This document shows positions 1-11,216 of a stretch of DNA of 64,000 nucleotides, piece by piece. The notes beneath the pieces were generated by a model, which did not search any database, was not told the DNA's origin, and worked only from the letters and a program-made list of their open reading frames with translations. The translations under genes were made by a program, and so were the position numbers. Origin of the DNA: Bipolaris cookei. Taxonomy: Eukaryota > Ascomycota > Dothideomycetes > Pleosporales > Pleosporaceae. Location: NCBI GenBank assembly GCA_002286855.1, contig NRSV01000004.1, positions 649,213 to 713,212 of the forward strand. The letters run 5' to 3'. The stretch's first letter is position 1; the number at the start of each line of letters is the position of its first letter.

Positions 1-1
1 G

Positions 2-457
2 CATTGGCAGATAGAAGCCGCTGTGCGCTATGAAGCACGAACCGGCAAAAAGTTCAACGCGCTTGACAGCGCTGCTTCATCACAAAAAGTGCTGCCCTTC
101 TCTCTCAGGCAGATGCAGGAATCGATTGTCACACTGACGCCTCGAGAGCGCATCATCTCAATAGCCAAGCGAGACGCAACACTCTACTGGGCTTCTCAGG
201 CATTCCTCCGCGCTTTCAAGTACAAGGAAGCGCCTCTTCCCGAGATTTTCAAATTCCAGGTTCGACAAGTTCGAGAAGGCAAAGATTCACTTGGTCAATT
301 GCCTGAATATGGCTTTGTGGCTACCATGCTACAGGATGAGGATGTTAAGGTGGGCGACGAGTGGGAGGTGAAGTTAGAAAGGGTAGATGTCTTCGCTAGA
401 ATCGTCTTCGTGAAGCCAGTTCGTCTCGTGCACCGTAACGAGAGCGCTGTTGCTTGA
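2..457 (+). CDS. RNB-family exoribonuclease, C-terminal fragment
   Basis: The frame is open to the left edge of the window, so only about the last 150 residues are present and the true start lies outside. The first visible residues (HWQIEAAVRYEARTG) resemble the end of the RNB catalytic domain, where ribonuclease II/R-type enzymes carry a conserved W-Q-x-x-A-A-L segment. After it come a helix-rich stretch and a compact beta-rich tail (VGDEWEVKLERVDVFARIVF) that would fit the S1-like C-terminal domain. Fungal relatives are 3'-5' exoribonucleases, one branch of which is mitochondrial (the cyt-4/DSS1 type). The assignment to that branch is inference because the targeting sequence and catalytic aspartates are not in the window. 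It ends in TGA and is followed by about 1 kb without genes. Confidence 0.6.
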   Translation, partial: HWQIEAAVRYEARTGKKFNALDSAASSQKVLPFSLRQMQESIVTLTPRERIISIAKRDATLYWASQAFLRAFKYKEAPLPEIFKFQVRQVREGKDSLGQLPEYGFVATMLQDEDVKVGDEWEVKLERVDVFARIVFVKPVRLVHRNESAVA

Positions 458-1507
458 ACACAGGCACTATGACTTGAAGGAGGCGAATGCAAAGAAAGAT
501 GACGCAAAGGCCCTTTGCTAGCTTCTGCAATGTGTTTTGAGGCGATTTGAGTTGCCAATTATTTTGGTCTCTCGTTGCAATGGAGGCGCTTTAGTGCGAC
601 ACTTTGGAGCGTGCGCCCTCGACGTTTTGCTAAACGTCAAATGGATGAGCCTCACGTATTCCGGCAATCACATAAACAGACCATGTCATGGCGACTTGCA
701 GCAAAAATTTGCAAAGCCATGAGAAGGGGTCAATAGTCTTCTACACCTAGGTTCTAGCAACCACCAACACACTTCTATGCAAGCCACACATGCCATGTCG
801 GCGATCGACCCAGTGCGGGAGACGATGCGCTCGTGTCAAGATCGTGGCGCTGTGGTGGCACCTGTGCAGAAAAACCCAGTTGGCGGGCCACGTACATGTG
901 CATGGACAGGTTGGAGTGCGAGACCCAGAGGCTCGGGTCGTCGTGAGCGCTTTTCACCGCCATCAGTGCTCCGACGGTACTTCCATCGGCTTGGCGATAT
1001 TATTGGACGATGCCGCCACGACGCCATACAGCAGTGGCGTATGCATAATGCAATACAATTTATTTAGACATTGAAGAGTAGGTTGAAGATTACTTTCTTC
1101 ATTGGTAGTGCCTCTACACTGCAATCATTTCTACTTGCCAACAAATAAGTGAGGCTAATGATTTTCGTTCACTGAACACAGCATTGAGTCTGGGCCGAAT
1201 TTCTGGAGGCATAGCTGGACGGTAGATATCCGATGACAGTGAATTGTTGAGGGACCGCAATTAGCCTGTACGAATTCATCTCATACTTCTCTCTCCTACA
1301 GTAACCCATATGCCCGAGGTGAACCAGTTTTTACTGTCTTGAAACTACATCCTTGACCATCCCCACAACAGCAAACATGAGCCTATCTCTTACGTCACAG
1401 GCGAAATATCATTCGAGCAAGACCATGCTCTCCAACACCAAACTTCAGGCGATACTATTATCACGCGGAAAAAGCAAATACTACGATTGTAACGCTAATC
1501 CCTTTCT
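458..1507. other. Intergenic, no gene seen
   Basis: Only short open frames without recognisable protein character occur here. The right end holds the possible lost N-terminus of the dead regulator that follows, including a short frame from about 1377, but no continuous coding frame leads into it. Confidence 0.5.
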
Positions 1508-2524
1508 TGTACAAAATGTCTGGAGCGGAAGGTGAAGGTCGGTCCACACTGAAACTGCTCACAGACCCCTCTACAATAGACTGGATACGCATAGTACAAT
1601 CAGCTCAAATGGCCCTGTTATTTGGCTAACTGATAGATAATAGTGTGACCGCACGAAACCATGTTCAGCATGTTGTGTTCGTGGTCTTCCCCATGACTGC
1701 CACTTCATAGCTGAAGACGGTAATTATACCCCAACTCAGCAAAGGTACGAGCTCCGTAAACTTTGTGCCGAGAATGTTCAACTCAGAAAACAATTTCATG
1801 CACTCGGTATACCTATTTATGATGGGGAATCTAATCACGCTTCACCTCTAGATTCACGCACTGACAATGGGCTTAGCCCAGCGGGGAAACGGGGCTCTAT
1901 GAAGCAGACCCCATTTCAAAAGTCTGGGTGGCAAGACAGCATATACTTTGGCGTACCTGGACTAGCCATTGTCATCAATGATGTGGGTAGATGTCATAAC
2001 CCGCGAGAACTTGGCTAACATTCATTGAGCTTAGTTCGGTCAACATGGACAACCCGACGACGTTGACGCACATGATACCCCGTCCCATAGACATATTCAC
2101 CTCGGAAGACACTCCAGCATCTGATTTTGCCATCATTTTCAGTGTTTTCCACTAGAAAAACCCATCAGCATTAATCGACTGGTCTATAGTACACCAAACT
2201 TTTGACAGTTCCATGCTCCTCATACTTGATGCGATAGAACACCAGCGAGTCACTGATGACGTCTTGAAGGCTGAACAAACTTTATCGATATTCAAAGAAA
2301 TCGAGGAAAACAGCGTGCAAAAGCTTCCGCGGATCGCAGTCGAAAAGATTAGTCGGGGCCTCCAGACGCTGCACGACATCGTTGCACAATCGCCACACGG
2401 CAATAGTCAAAGCCACGATCGGCAAGAAAAACCCATCGCTGAATACAGAGCTGAGAAAACGGGGTATCACAGGGATGGATTGGGATCGAAAACGTCACGG
2501 GTCACACTAGTATGCAGCTGCTAG
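1508..2524 (+). pseudogene. Zn2Cys6 transcription factor relic with in-frame stops
   Basis: A perfect Zn2Cys6 binuclear cluster is encoded in two pieces, 1508-1537 (C-x2-C-x6) and 1644 onward (C-x5-C-x2-C-x8-C), separated by an apparent 106-nt intron. The second piece continues with a linker, a coiled-coil-like segment (YELRKLCAENVQLRKQF) and a region ending in a DSIYFGVPGLA motif, all open to 2016. After a probable intron ending at about 2034 the frame resumes (IDIFTSEDTPASDF) and runs, through an in-frame TAG at 2153, into a 103-residue C-terminal stretch. Two more in-frame stops, TAA at 1490 and TAA at 1496, sit immediately upstream of the first cysteine, and no start codon lies between them and the zinc cluster. 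Such regulators bind CGG-type half-sites. The gene looks dead; one gene model with unusual introns cannot be fully excluded. It lies just beyond the intact regulator of the neighbouring enzyme cluster. Confidence 0.65.
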
Positions 2525-3299
2525 AGACCTATGATCTACAAATACCATCCTAAGAGACTTTTACTCCCATTAACTGGAGTATACCTGATTCATCAATGGG
2601 CCATTCAAAAGAGCATGGAAGTCAATAATGGGAGCAGAATAAAATGCTAAAACCAAAGCCACACAACCAAGACGGTAGACAAATTACCAGCATACCACAT
2701 ATACGATGTGTCATACCATCAGCCAACGATCACACGCAGCAAAAACGTTACACAGCTCTAGCCTCACATGCAGATCCTACTCGGCTACCCCCACAGCCGC
2801 CGAAGACGATTGCAGCACATCAAACTCATCATTACAAACCAATTTGCCCATCCCCTCCTCAAGCACCTGGCGCAACACCCTTCTCACCCCCCTTTCCCCA
2901 CAAAAGCTGGAGAAATGAAAAGCCAATACCTTCGTATTCTGAGCACGAGCACCTCACTACGCTCACCCCATCGACTATCCTATCTGCAACCTTATATCGT
3001 GCAGATGCAAACCCCCCTCGTACAAGCTACTGATCTGGTGCTACAGCCTTGACTAATCAGTATAGTACATCGCGATCTAGCACTTTCAGAGATACCAGTT
3101 ACGTACACTCCACGCGTAATTTCAATATAGCGAATACATCGAACCCGGAGTGTCTAGATGAGACAATGGACATCGACATAAGCGAGGATGCATGGGAGAA
3201 ACATCGCGCACAACAATAACACCTCCATCTACCGCACTCAATATGTTTATAAATCGTCGTACCTGCAGCTTATCCATCTAAACCTCTCCCACCCTCCCA
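2525..3299. other. Intergenic, pyrimidine-rich stretch
   Basis: Between the dead regulator and the 3' end of the intact regulator on the other strand. From about 2760 to 3300 the + strand is rich in C and T with many short proline/serine-coding frames, which look like composition artefacts rather than genes. It may include the 3' untranslated region of the minus-strand regulator. Confidence 0.4.
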
Positions 3300-6189
3300 T
3301 CAAAACGCCTTCCCCGGAATCGGAAACCCATCCAAATCACTCCCGAACCCTCCCATCTCGCCTCTCCACTCCTCTCCCAGTGGCATAAAATCCAAATTCA
3401 TCCTTCCCTCACCCCCTCTCCCACCCAGATCCTCCAACGTGCTCAGCTCGGGAAAATGCGCACTGGCAAGCTGCGAAATCGCATCTTGCGCTTCGTATTC
3501 TGAGCTCATCCACCCTTGGTGCCTTGCTTGCGATAGCGAGGAGGAAGATGCGGTGGTGGAGGGTGTAGAGAGGGTATGGGTGAGACCCGGGCACCAGGGT
3601 GGGGGGTCTGAGGCTGGGGGGATTAAGACGTAGTTGTCTGATTGGTGGTCATTGAAGCGGGGAGAGGGTGGTGGCGGGAGAGCTTCAAGGGATAAGGAAG
3701 GATGAAGAGGTGGAGTAATTGTGGTTGTGCTGGAACTCATTGTGCGCTTATGTCTGATTCCGGATGTGGTGGCGGCGCGGGGACGGGACGTGCTGCTTGA
3801 GTTCATTTGGCGTTTTTTCGGCCAGGGCAGAGTGGCTGATGGTATTTCTGTGTCGGTGTCGATGGTGCTGCTTCTGCGGGCGGGGACGAGGCTGGATGGA
3901 GGTTTGTATATGGAGAAGGATGTTGAGGAGAGGGGGTCTGGGCCGCCGCGGAGTTCGACCATTACGGCACGGAGGACGGTGGACATACGTTCTGCGGGTT
4001 GGTAGGTGTAGGCCATGTCGGAAAGAGCGGCTGCGAGGCATTCGAGGTATTGCATGTTGTTTACACGAGAGACAGGGTCTTTGATGAAGGCTAGAGCTGC
4101 TACGAGAGCGGTTGCTGCAGTGCCCTAGAGTTTTTGGTCAATGGTATTTTCTGTACAATTGAGTTATACGAATACGTACGGCATGCTGCATTCCAGTGAT
4201 AAAGATTTGCTTCGTGTCAAATCGCTGTCGATGCTGCCAATATATCCTTGCTACTCTGATTGCATGCTTGGTGCATACCGTCCTACTCAACGTTGAGAAA
4301 TGGTCGTCGGGTTCGTTTTCGTTGCCTGCTCGGTCCTCGTAGAGCGCAAAAGGGCGATGCAATAAGATCAGACTGGAGTGATATTGCTGGTGCAACAGGA
4401 AGAAACTAACGGGTGCTGTTGCGATATTGTTTGGCGTCCATCGAAGCTGCTCGGGTAATCTAGCATACCAGCTGCTAAACTCGCGATCTAGCGCCGCCAT
4501 ACGTATGTACTGGTTTCGATCCATCGCAGTGTGTGGATCCGAAATGGCAGTTTGAGAACGACGGGGATCCATGTTTTCCGTTATCTTACCAGCGAGCTCC
4601 ATGAGGTCCAGAAGAGCCTCGTAGATCATGGTTTCCATGCTCTTCTCAGGACCAGCGGGACGGCAAGTGCCGAGACGCTCAAATTTCTTGGTAAGATGAT
4701 AGATTTCTAGGTCGGCAGACTTCATGGATGTCGGACGACCGAGGAAGAGTGCCCAATACTTGTCGTAGATCACGCAGGCCCAGAGAGTCATCTGCCGAAT
4801 CTCAATCTCCCGAGGAGGGAGGCCTAGAGAACGTGTGTCAAGATGGAGACTAGATCAATGTCAGTAATATGTCTGGGTCCCTCACAACATCTACAAGACA
4901 TACCCAATGTCAAATGCAAGTCTCACAGCCATGCCGGCATACATCCACCCACTGTTGTCCCTGCCAACACCGCACTCTAAATCTCCCAGCAGTAACAGTG
5001 CAATCACACTAGGTATTCCACCTGGCCTTTCGAGCTCCTGGTCGATCATGTACTTGGCCTCGCGATGTAACGTACTCTCCATGCCAGGCATACTAATCCT
5101 CTTGATATCTGGTCTCTCTTTGTTAGCAAAACGAAATCCCATAGCCAAAACACAGACGTGCAAGAACCCAGAATAGAACTGCATGCGGCCCATCTCGCGA
5201 TCTTCATTGAAAGCACCTTGGTGAAGTACATGGAGGACGGGGTTGTAGAATTGCCAAAACAGATTCATCAAATAGTCGTATGTTTCGAGTGGGAGAGAAC
5301 GTATGATTCTATCGGCTCGTCGGGCTTGTTCATTGAATTCTTGGGCGATGTTCAAAGGGTTTACAGACTCGGAGTGCACGTGGCAGTTTGTTGTCGGGCC
5401 AAAGTATCGAAGACGCCCGTTGAGCTGATCAAATGAGAGATGGCCGCGTGTAGACAAAAGTCGGTTGACCATGCCGTCCTTTTTCGGCGGAGGTAGCATA
5501 GGCGGCGAACCCACGCTGTCTGCGTCACCATTTGAGAGATAGGGGCTGAGACCGAAGTCCTGTTGTTCAAATTCTGGGTAGTCTTCCTGAGGACTCTCCT
5601 GGCTAACAGGACTAGAGTTATCGATGTGTGCAGTCGTGTGCTCGATGAACTTTCCACTTGGCGAGGTGGCTTCTTCCTCGGTATTCTGAGCACTATGTCG
5701 TGTTTTGGGTGGATGGTTCGCTGGTGGTATTTCCTCGCCTCGCTCTTTCAGCATGGCCTCCAGAAGAGCGACGCGGTTGGTGAGAGAGCACATGTATGCT
5801 CTCGAGATGGGCCTACATATTTGTTAGCTGCTTCGCGAACATTTGATACTATCAGCACACCTTCTTCGCTCATCATCATTCTTGATAACGCACTCTACAC
5901 CTGATCTTTTACACTGTGTGCACTCTTTCTCTCCTGGAGGTACCACACACTGTAACTTGTCAGAAAGGTTTATACGCAAAGGCAGTGACCATACACGAAT
6001 CCTGCGGTCTCGGCACGAGGCACAGGCGATGGATGCTCTGTGACGAGGTTTTGAAGACTTCTCTTTCAAAGATGTCTTCTCAGATACGTTCTGATCGACC
6101 TTGCTGTCTTTCCTCGACTTGGGTTCTTGTGATTCCGATTGTTGCTTAGTCACTTTGGGCGCATTCGATATTTTGTTCTCACCAGCCAT
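3300..6189 (-). CDS. Zn2Cys6 / fungal-trans domain regulator, 895 aa
   Basis: Five exons, read right to left: 5995-6189, 5861-5949, 4904-5812, 4180-4849, 3300-4124; introns are 45-55 nt and every junction closes in frame. Start chosen at MAGENKIS; a longer frame upstream looks like untranslated sequence. The zinc cluster is at residues 56-85 (C56, C59, C66, C75, C78, C85) and is split by intron 1, followed by a basic linker and a short coiled coil (SLTNRVALLEAMLKERG). The middle region carries a fungal-specific transcription factor domain with a FDIGLHLD-type signature and a conserved GLPPREIEIRQMTLWACV-like helix. The C-terminal 200 residues are low-complexity, rich in S, P and T, with acidic patches, as expected of an activation region. 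It heads the catabolic gene set and is transcribed in the same direction as Baeyer-Villiger monooxygenase 1, so it is the natural candidate for its pathway-specific activator; that role is inference. Confidence 0.9.
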
Positions 6190-7393
6190 TACTTTCTTCA
6201 AAGTCAATTTTGGTCTCTGGCGCGTTGGACGCTGCAGATCAGTGTGTAAGAGGAAGAAGGAATGCCACGTATAGTGCGACGAATGTCTTGGGGAGAGACT
6301 GTAAGACCCATCACGATGGCAACACTCCACACTAAATCCAAACTTCGGTCTGTATTGAGCGACTGGGCTAAGACTAGACCGAAACCTTTCCCGCCAAATG
6401 CTGGGGGAGCAGCATGCGTCCGCGCCTTGGAGGTGGGGCCCCGCAATTACATTCTACCGGGCAGCTCTCCTCGACTCGCTCCAGACAGCGTCCACGATAA
6501 GGAGTGCCATGCTTGTCCTGAAGTGATATTCGACTAGCCAAGTTTAGTGCTGACTTAGCATGCTCGTATCGATCTGAACGCTTGGTGCAACGAACGGAGA
6601 GCAAGATGACCCTGAGCTTTCCGGGCGCGGAGGATCTGCCTGTGAAGAGAAGGTTAGTTGCAAGTTATTTCTCAACATGCTCGTTGACCGGTAATGAGCT
6701 GAACATGCATGCGATCTCCGTAGCCAATCCCAGAAATCTGCCGTAGAGATGCGGTGCAGTCATCCCGCAGCAAGAGCCACAGGGACTTTTGGGTCTGACG
6801 CGCATTTAGCTACGTACGTAAAGGCTTGAGGTGGTCCTGGCCCCAGAACTCTTCCAATGACAGCTCACTACACTCGTAGCGTGATGAATTTCTCATGGTA
6901 CCCCAGAATCTGCGAGTCGTGTTGAGGGAGCTGAGGGTTCAGTCTGACTCGAGATGCGTCGGAATGAGGGGGTGGATTGGCAACGGGTGTGGCGGAATCT
7001 TGGAACTGGTAATCATTGCGATCTCAATGTGGAGGCTAGGATGTCAGCATCCGCAACTATGCAGGTTCTCAAGCAAGCTGTCATCACCATGGATGGACGT
7101 GCATTTGGTTTCTCAACATAAGGTGTCATGCGCACTATCCCTTGAGCGAGACGGCACCGAATGAAACCCTGTATTGGTAGTTTTGTGTTCCACAGGTCGA
7201 TTAAACTCAATGAAAGAGCTGCACGATGCCTCATCGATCGGACCAGAAGATGAGGAAGAAAGCAAACAGCTATTATGTAGATCTTTCCAAACATCTTAGT
7301 GAAACATTCCGCTCTGTACAAGTAGATGAAAAAGAACGCCGTGCCCATCCAACCTTATGCCGTAACATCAAAGACTACACACGAAGTATCCAC
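6190..7393. other. Promoter region of the cluster regulator
   Basis: About 1.2 kb between the regulator's start and the 3' end of Baeyer-Villiger monooxygenase 1. Short open frames on both strands (for example around 6204-6604) have no family character. I see no repeat or RNA gene here. Confidence 0.4.
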
Positions 7394-9402
7394 TCAATCC
7401 ACATCCCATTCATGGTCCCAGTTCCTGATGTATGGGCTGAGCCCATGCAAGTCTCGTGTTGCTGTTGCCTTGACATCCCCGTTTCCCAAGAACGCAAATC
7501 GATTCTTGTATCTGTACACGTAGTCGTAGTCTTCCCAGCGCGGGTTCTTGATCGTTTTGAGAAAGTGAATCGTCTGTGTCTTGCGCGTCAGTAATTGAAA
7601 AGAACAATGCGGGGTAATACGGGAGAGGGTAACGCTAGCAAAGTGGGACAGACGATCATGGGTCAAACGGGAGTAACTTACAGCACCCGGCCACAGGTAG
7701 ATTCTGCCTTTTGTCGACCCATTCTTAAACCAGCTACGACACTCTTCTTGCCACACTGTAGTCTTGTGGAACTCGTCAAAGTGCGCGTAAATCTCATCTA
7801 GAGCTTCTTGCTTCACGCTCATTGCTTTGATGCCCTCGCACTGCATCTTTTTCATGCACTTGACGCTATACTCGATCGTTGTCTCAATGCTTGGTAGTAG
7901 TGTCCCATTACTCCATGTTGCGCCAGGGCCCACTACGGTGTAGTAGTTGGGAAATCGCGGTGCTGAAACACCCATGTAAAGGTTAGGCCCGTTCGTCCAG
8001 TCTTCTTTGATGGAAACTCCTGAGCCATTGCGCACGGTAAAGGCTGGTTGGAAAGCAACCTGAAATCCTGTGGCGCATACGATTGCGTCTAGTTTGTGGA
8101 TTTTGCCATCGACTGTCTTTATGCCTTCTGGAACTACGCGCTCGATCCCATCAAAAACTGGTGTAACATTGTCTTGCGTAAGCGCTTCCAAGAAGCCGTC
8201 TCCAGGCGAAATCCGCCTGCAGCCCACAGACCATTTGGGAACGATGAATTCTTTCAGTTTCTCGTGGCCGAGACCCATTCTTCGGTGCATCTCGTTGGTG
8301 ATGACGTCCTTGAACTGATTCTGCAGCTCGGAGTTTTGCTGGTACATACCAAACAAGCTGTTGATTTCTGCTTCTATCCTCTTCCTAAATTCCAGGTGAT
8401 ACTCTGGGTCTCCTTTAAACTTCTTAATATCAGCTTCGGTGAAGGTATACTGCCGCTGGCCTAGGTCGATATCCTGACCCTTTTGAAGGTTGTCAGTGAG
8501 TGCACCCGCGCCAAAGGGCGGGGATATCCATGTTGGACTTCGCATGTATACTTCAAGCTGTGGAGGTAAAAGATCAGACTTTTTTGTTGCATTCATACCG
8601 GTTATGTTCATGACTGACCTGCTTTACAATCTTTTGTAGTGAGGGTACAATTTGGACGCTTGTCGAGCCAATACCGATGATACCGGCGGTGATATTGTTG
8701 AAGTCGACACTGTGATCCCAACATGCCGAGTGGAGTAGGGGACCTTTAAAATCATGAAGTCCTTGAATTTCCGGCCATTTCCAGTTGTTCAGGATACCTA
8801 TTCTTGTTGGCTCTACTCAAATGCTAATCCGGTGTCGACGTACCTGATCCGTTGACTAAAACATGCGCCCAGTCTTTCCTAATCGAGCCAGTTACTGGAT
8901 TTCTGATCGTCAGGTTGTAGCATCCATCTCCGTCATTCCAAGCTGCTTCCTCGATCTTGCTGTTGAGCTGCATGTACTTTTTGCTTCCGTGCCTTTCTGC
9001 AAAGCCCTCAAAGTAACCTTGAATTTCCTTTCCTGATGCGAAAAACGTTGACCAGTCGGGTTTCGGGTCGAACGTGAAATTATAATCATGCGAGGGTATG
9101 TCGCAAGCAACGCCAGGATAAGTGTTCTCATACCAGGTTCCGCCAAAGTGCGGGTTCTTGTCAAAAAGCGTCAGTTCCCAAGACCCAGGCTCTAGCATCT
9201 TCTCCATCTTGTATGCTAAGCATAGACCTGATGCGCCGGCACCGATGCATGCTACCCGTAATTTGGTAGGTTTGGAGTGGTATTGGCCAAGAATTTTGTA
9301 AGGGCCATCAACATGTGATGGCGGGTAATCATAATCATGGCTATGACCATTGCCGTGGACCCCATTTGGCATTCTTGCATCACCCATTGTGGCGATTGTC
9401 AA
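7394..9402 (-). CDS. Baeyer-Villiger monooxygenase 1, 597 aa
   Basis: Flavin enzyme that would insert one oxygen next to a ketone, giving an ester or lactone, using NADPH, FAD and O2. Four exons from right to left: 8844-9402, 8619-8797, 7682-8557, 7394-7573; introns are 46, 61 and 108 nt and all junctions close in frame. It has the FAD-binding GAGASG at about residues 54-59, a complete BVMO fingerprint FKGPLLHSACWD (pattern F-x-G-x3-H-x3-W-[PD]) and the second Rossmann motif GIGSTS for NADPH. A second conserved ATGF motif follows in exon 3, and LWPGA-T-x-H-F-L lies at the last splice junction. Length is normal for fungal BVMOs. The C-terminus (HEWDVD) is not a peroxisomal signal, unlike the second BVMO of this window. 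An open frame beginning MNITGM around 8611 is only read-through of intron 2. Confidence 0.92.
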
Positions 9403-9640
9403 ATGCGGGCTGAGTGACCTGAAGCTGGCACAGAATTAGAGTGTGTGGTTTACCCTGATGTTTTGATATAACCGATAGAGAAAACAGTATGCAACAAGGA
9501 CAGATGAGACTGCAACCTTACAGGTAAAAGACAGAGTTTTAAGACAACAGAAAATGAGTAAGAAAAGATACAGAAAGCATCACACTATTTCTATATAATG
9601 ATTACTGATTGTGGAGTGTTTAGCTGCGTCTCGGGTGACT

Positions 9641-10104
9641 TCAGACGTTGCACGAAACACGGATCAGTTTAGGCCCAACTTCGTTGCTTCTGCTTTCGGA
9701 AACGAAGGAGTATCTGGGAGCGAGTTCTTTGGCTAATCCAGTTCCCCTCCATATGTGTCGCTTATCTGGGGGCTTGTGGCAGCATAGTGATTCGATGTTT
9801 AGGGTGTGCGCCTGCTGAGGGGCTACGGAAGACGTTATGCGGGGTGGCTCCGATACCAACCACGCGTCTTTGATTGCTGAATCGGTGCTATCTGGGAAAG
9901 TCGGCATCTGGACGATGTCCTTAAACATGAGGCTCGAACTTTGCCCATTAGGTGCATGTGCCTTGCGGTGGCGAGAGAACATGGTACCTCTCGGGTAATG
10001 GTTTGACTCACCACGTGGATACGAGCTAACGACACCACTACTATTACCAACCCTGAGACAGCAGCAACTGGTGTGATTGTTGCTCTTGCAGCAAAGTTGG
10101 CCAT
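9641..10104 (-). CDS. Possible small single-pass membrane protein, 137 aa
   Basis: Tentative two-exon model: 10012-10104 and 9641-9961, with a 50-nt GTGAGT...CAAG intron that closes in frame. Exon 1 encodes a hydrophobic segment (ITPVAAVSGLVIVVVSLA) that would be one membrane helix starting about 9 residues from the N-terminus; an in-frame ATG four codons upstream is an alternative start. Exon 2 encodes a polar tail without recognisable domain. It sits directly upstream of BVMO 1, on the same strand. I do not recognise it, and it could be a chance frame. Confidence 0.3.
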
Positions 10105-10116
10105 ATAGGATCTCAA

Positions 10117-11216
10117 GAATCAATAAGGGCTTCTGCCTTTCGTTTGCTTCGGCGTTGCAGCCAATAAAAAGTCAACAGGGTAGACCACAGAGCAAACGGT
10201 GTTGGGCCATTGGTATGTCAACAAACCTAGGCGCATCCATCTAAGGTTGTGGTTTTTGGTACTATGTAGTGCAGTGTTTTTGGTTTCTTACCTTTTCTTC
10301 TCAATAAAGAGTATCTAATGTTCAAAATGACGGACAAGATAGATGTTTGCTCGAGAAACAAGGTGTGTACTGAGTCCGGGAGCGTGAGGTTCTACATTAT
10401 GTGATCATGCATAAATTACAGTAAAGTTACTTGAAGCGGTATTTCTGACCTTGTTCCTGAAAAAAACATATTGGTATTCTTCTGGCTACGGAAGCATTTA
10501 AGTGTTGCGCAGTATGTCTTCGTAATGTTACGGTTCTTATTCTAAATAGCAAATTATAATTACTCGTATGTGAAATGTTTTCTTCGATTAATAGTACAAA
10601 ATCCTTCTAGCCGCCATTGGTGCAAGGATCCAACATCGTAGCTGGAGAGATATTTAGATAAACATGACAAGGCGTGCAAAACGGCCTCAGTTCGGCTCGT
10701 TTACTCAGGCAACTTAAGCGAACGACTGCTGGAAAACCACCCGGGCTTGATGCTGCACTAGTATTTTCATTGACCCCGCCATCTATCGTCCTTGGGTCCA
10801 GAATGGCATTAGCATAGGATACCAATGAAGGACATACCGTGAACAGAGCTCCCCGTAATATCATACTGACAGCCCGTAAGGAGCGTTGAAGTTCGCAGGT
10901 TGAGCTACGTATCCCCCTCACGACTTGTTGCTATAAATGCTGACTGCTTGACTCATCTGGCTGATTGGGCTGCTCTACTAGCTGCTTGATGCCTTAGTCA
11001 ATTTTGTTGCTCTAACTAAATTCTCCTGCTCAGCACGTGACCTGGCGGTACCTACTAGAAAAATACATCAGTAGTATCCGAGCATCCAAGCATACATCGT
11101 ACGAATGCGAGCTAAGCCCCTTAGAAGCATCGTAACATCGAGCTAAGGCGCCAATCAAGTTCTCATCTCCCTGTTGACTTGCTTTGCGCGAGTCCATTAC
11201 GTGTATCCATTGGACA
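10117..11216. other. Intergenic, no gene seen
   Basis: Contains the presumed promoter of the PRISE reductase on the right side. Open frames at 10607-10921 and 11030-11254 on the minus strand have no family character, and the latter overlaps exon 1 of the reductase. The stretch around 10380-10600 is AT-rich. Confidence 0.4.

Noticed and set aside
2644..3033. 129-aa proline-rich frame
   Set aside because: The stretch is pyrimidine-rich and gives long frames in several phases with low-complexity products; looks like composition only.
7394..8611. Separate 405-aa gene starting MNITGM
   Set aside because: The first 17 residues and a later stretch are read-through of introns 2 and 3 of BVMO 1; spliced exons restore the full BVMO motifs.
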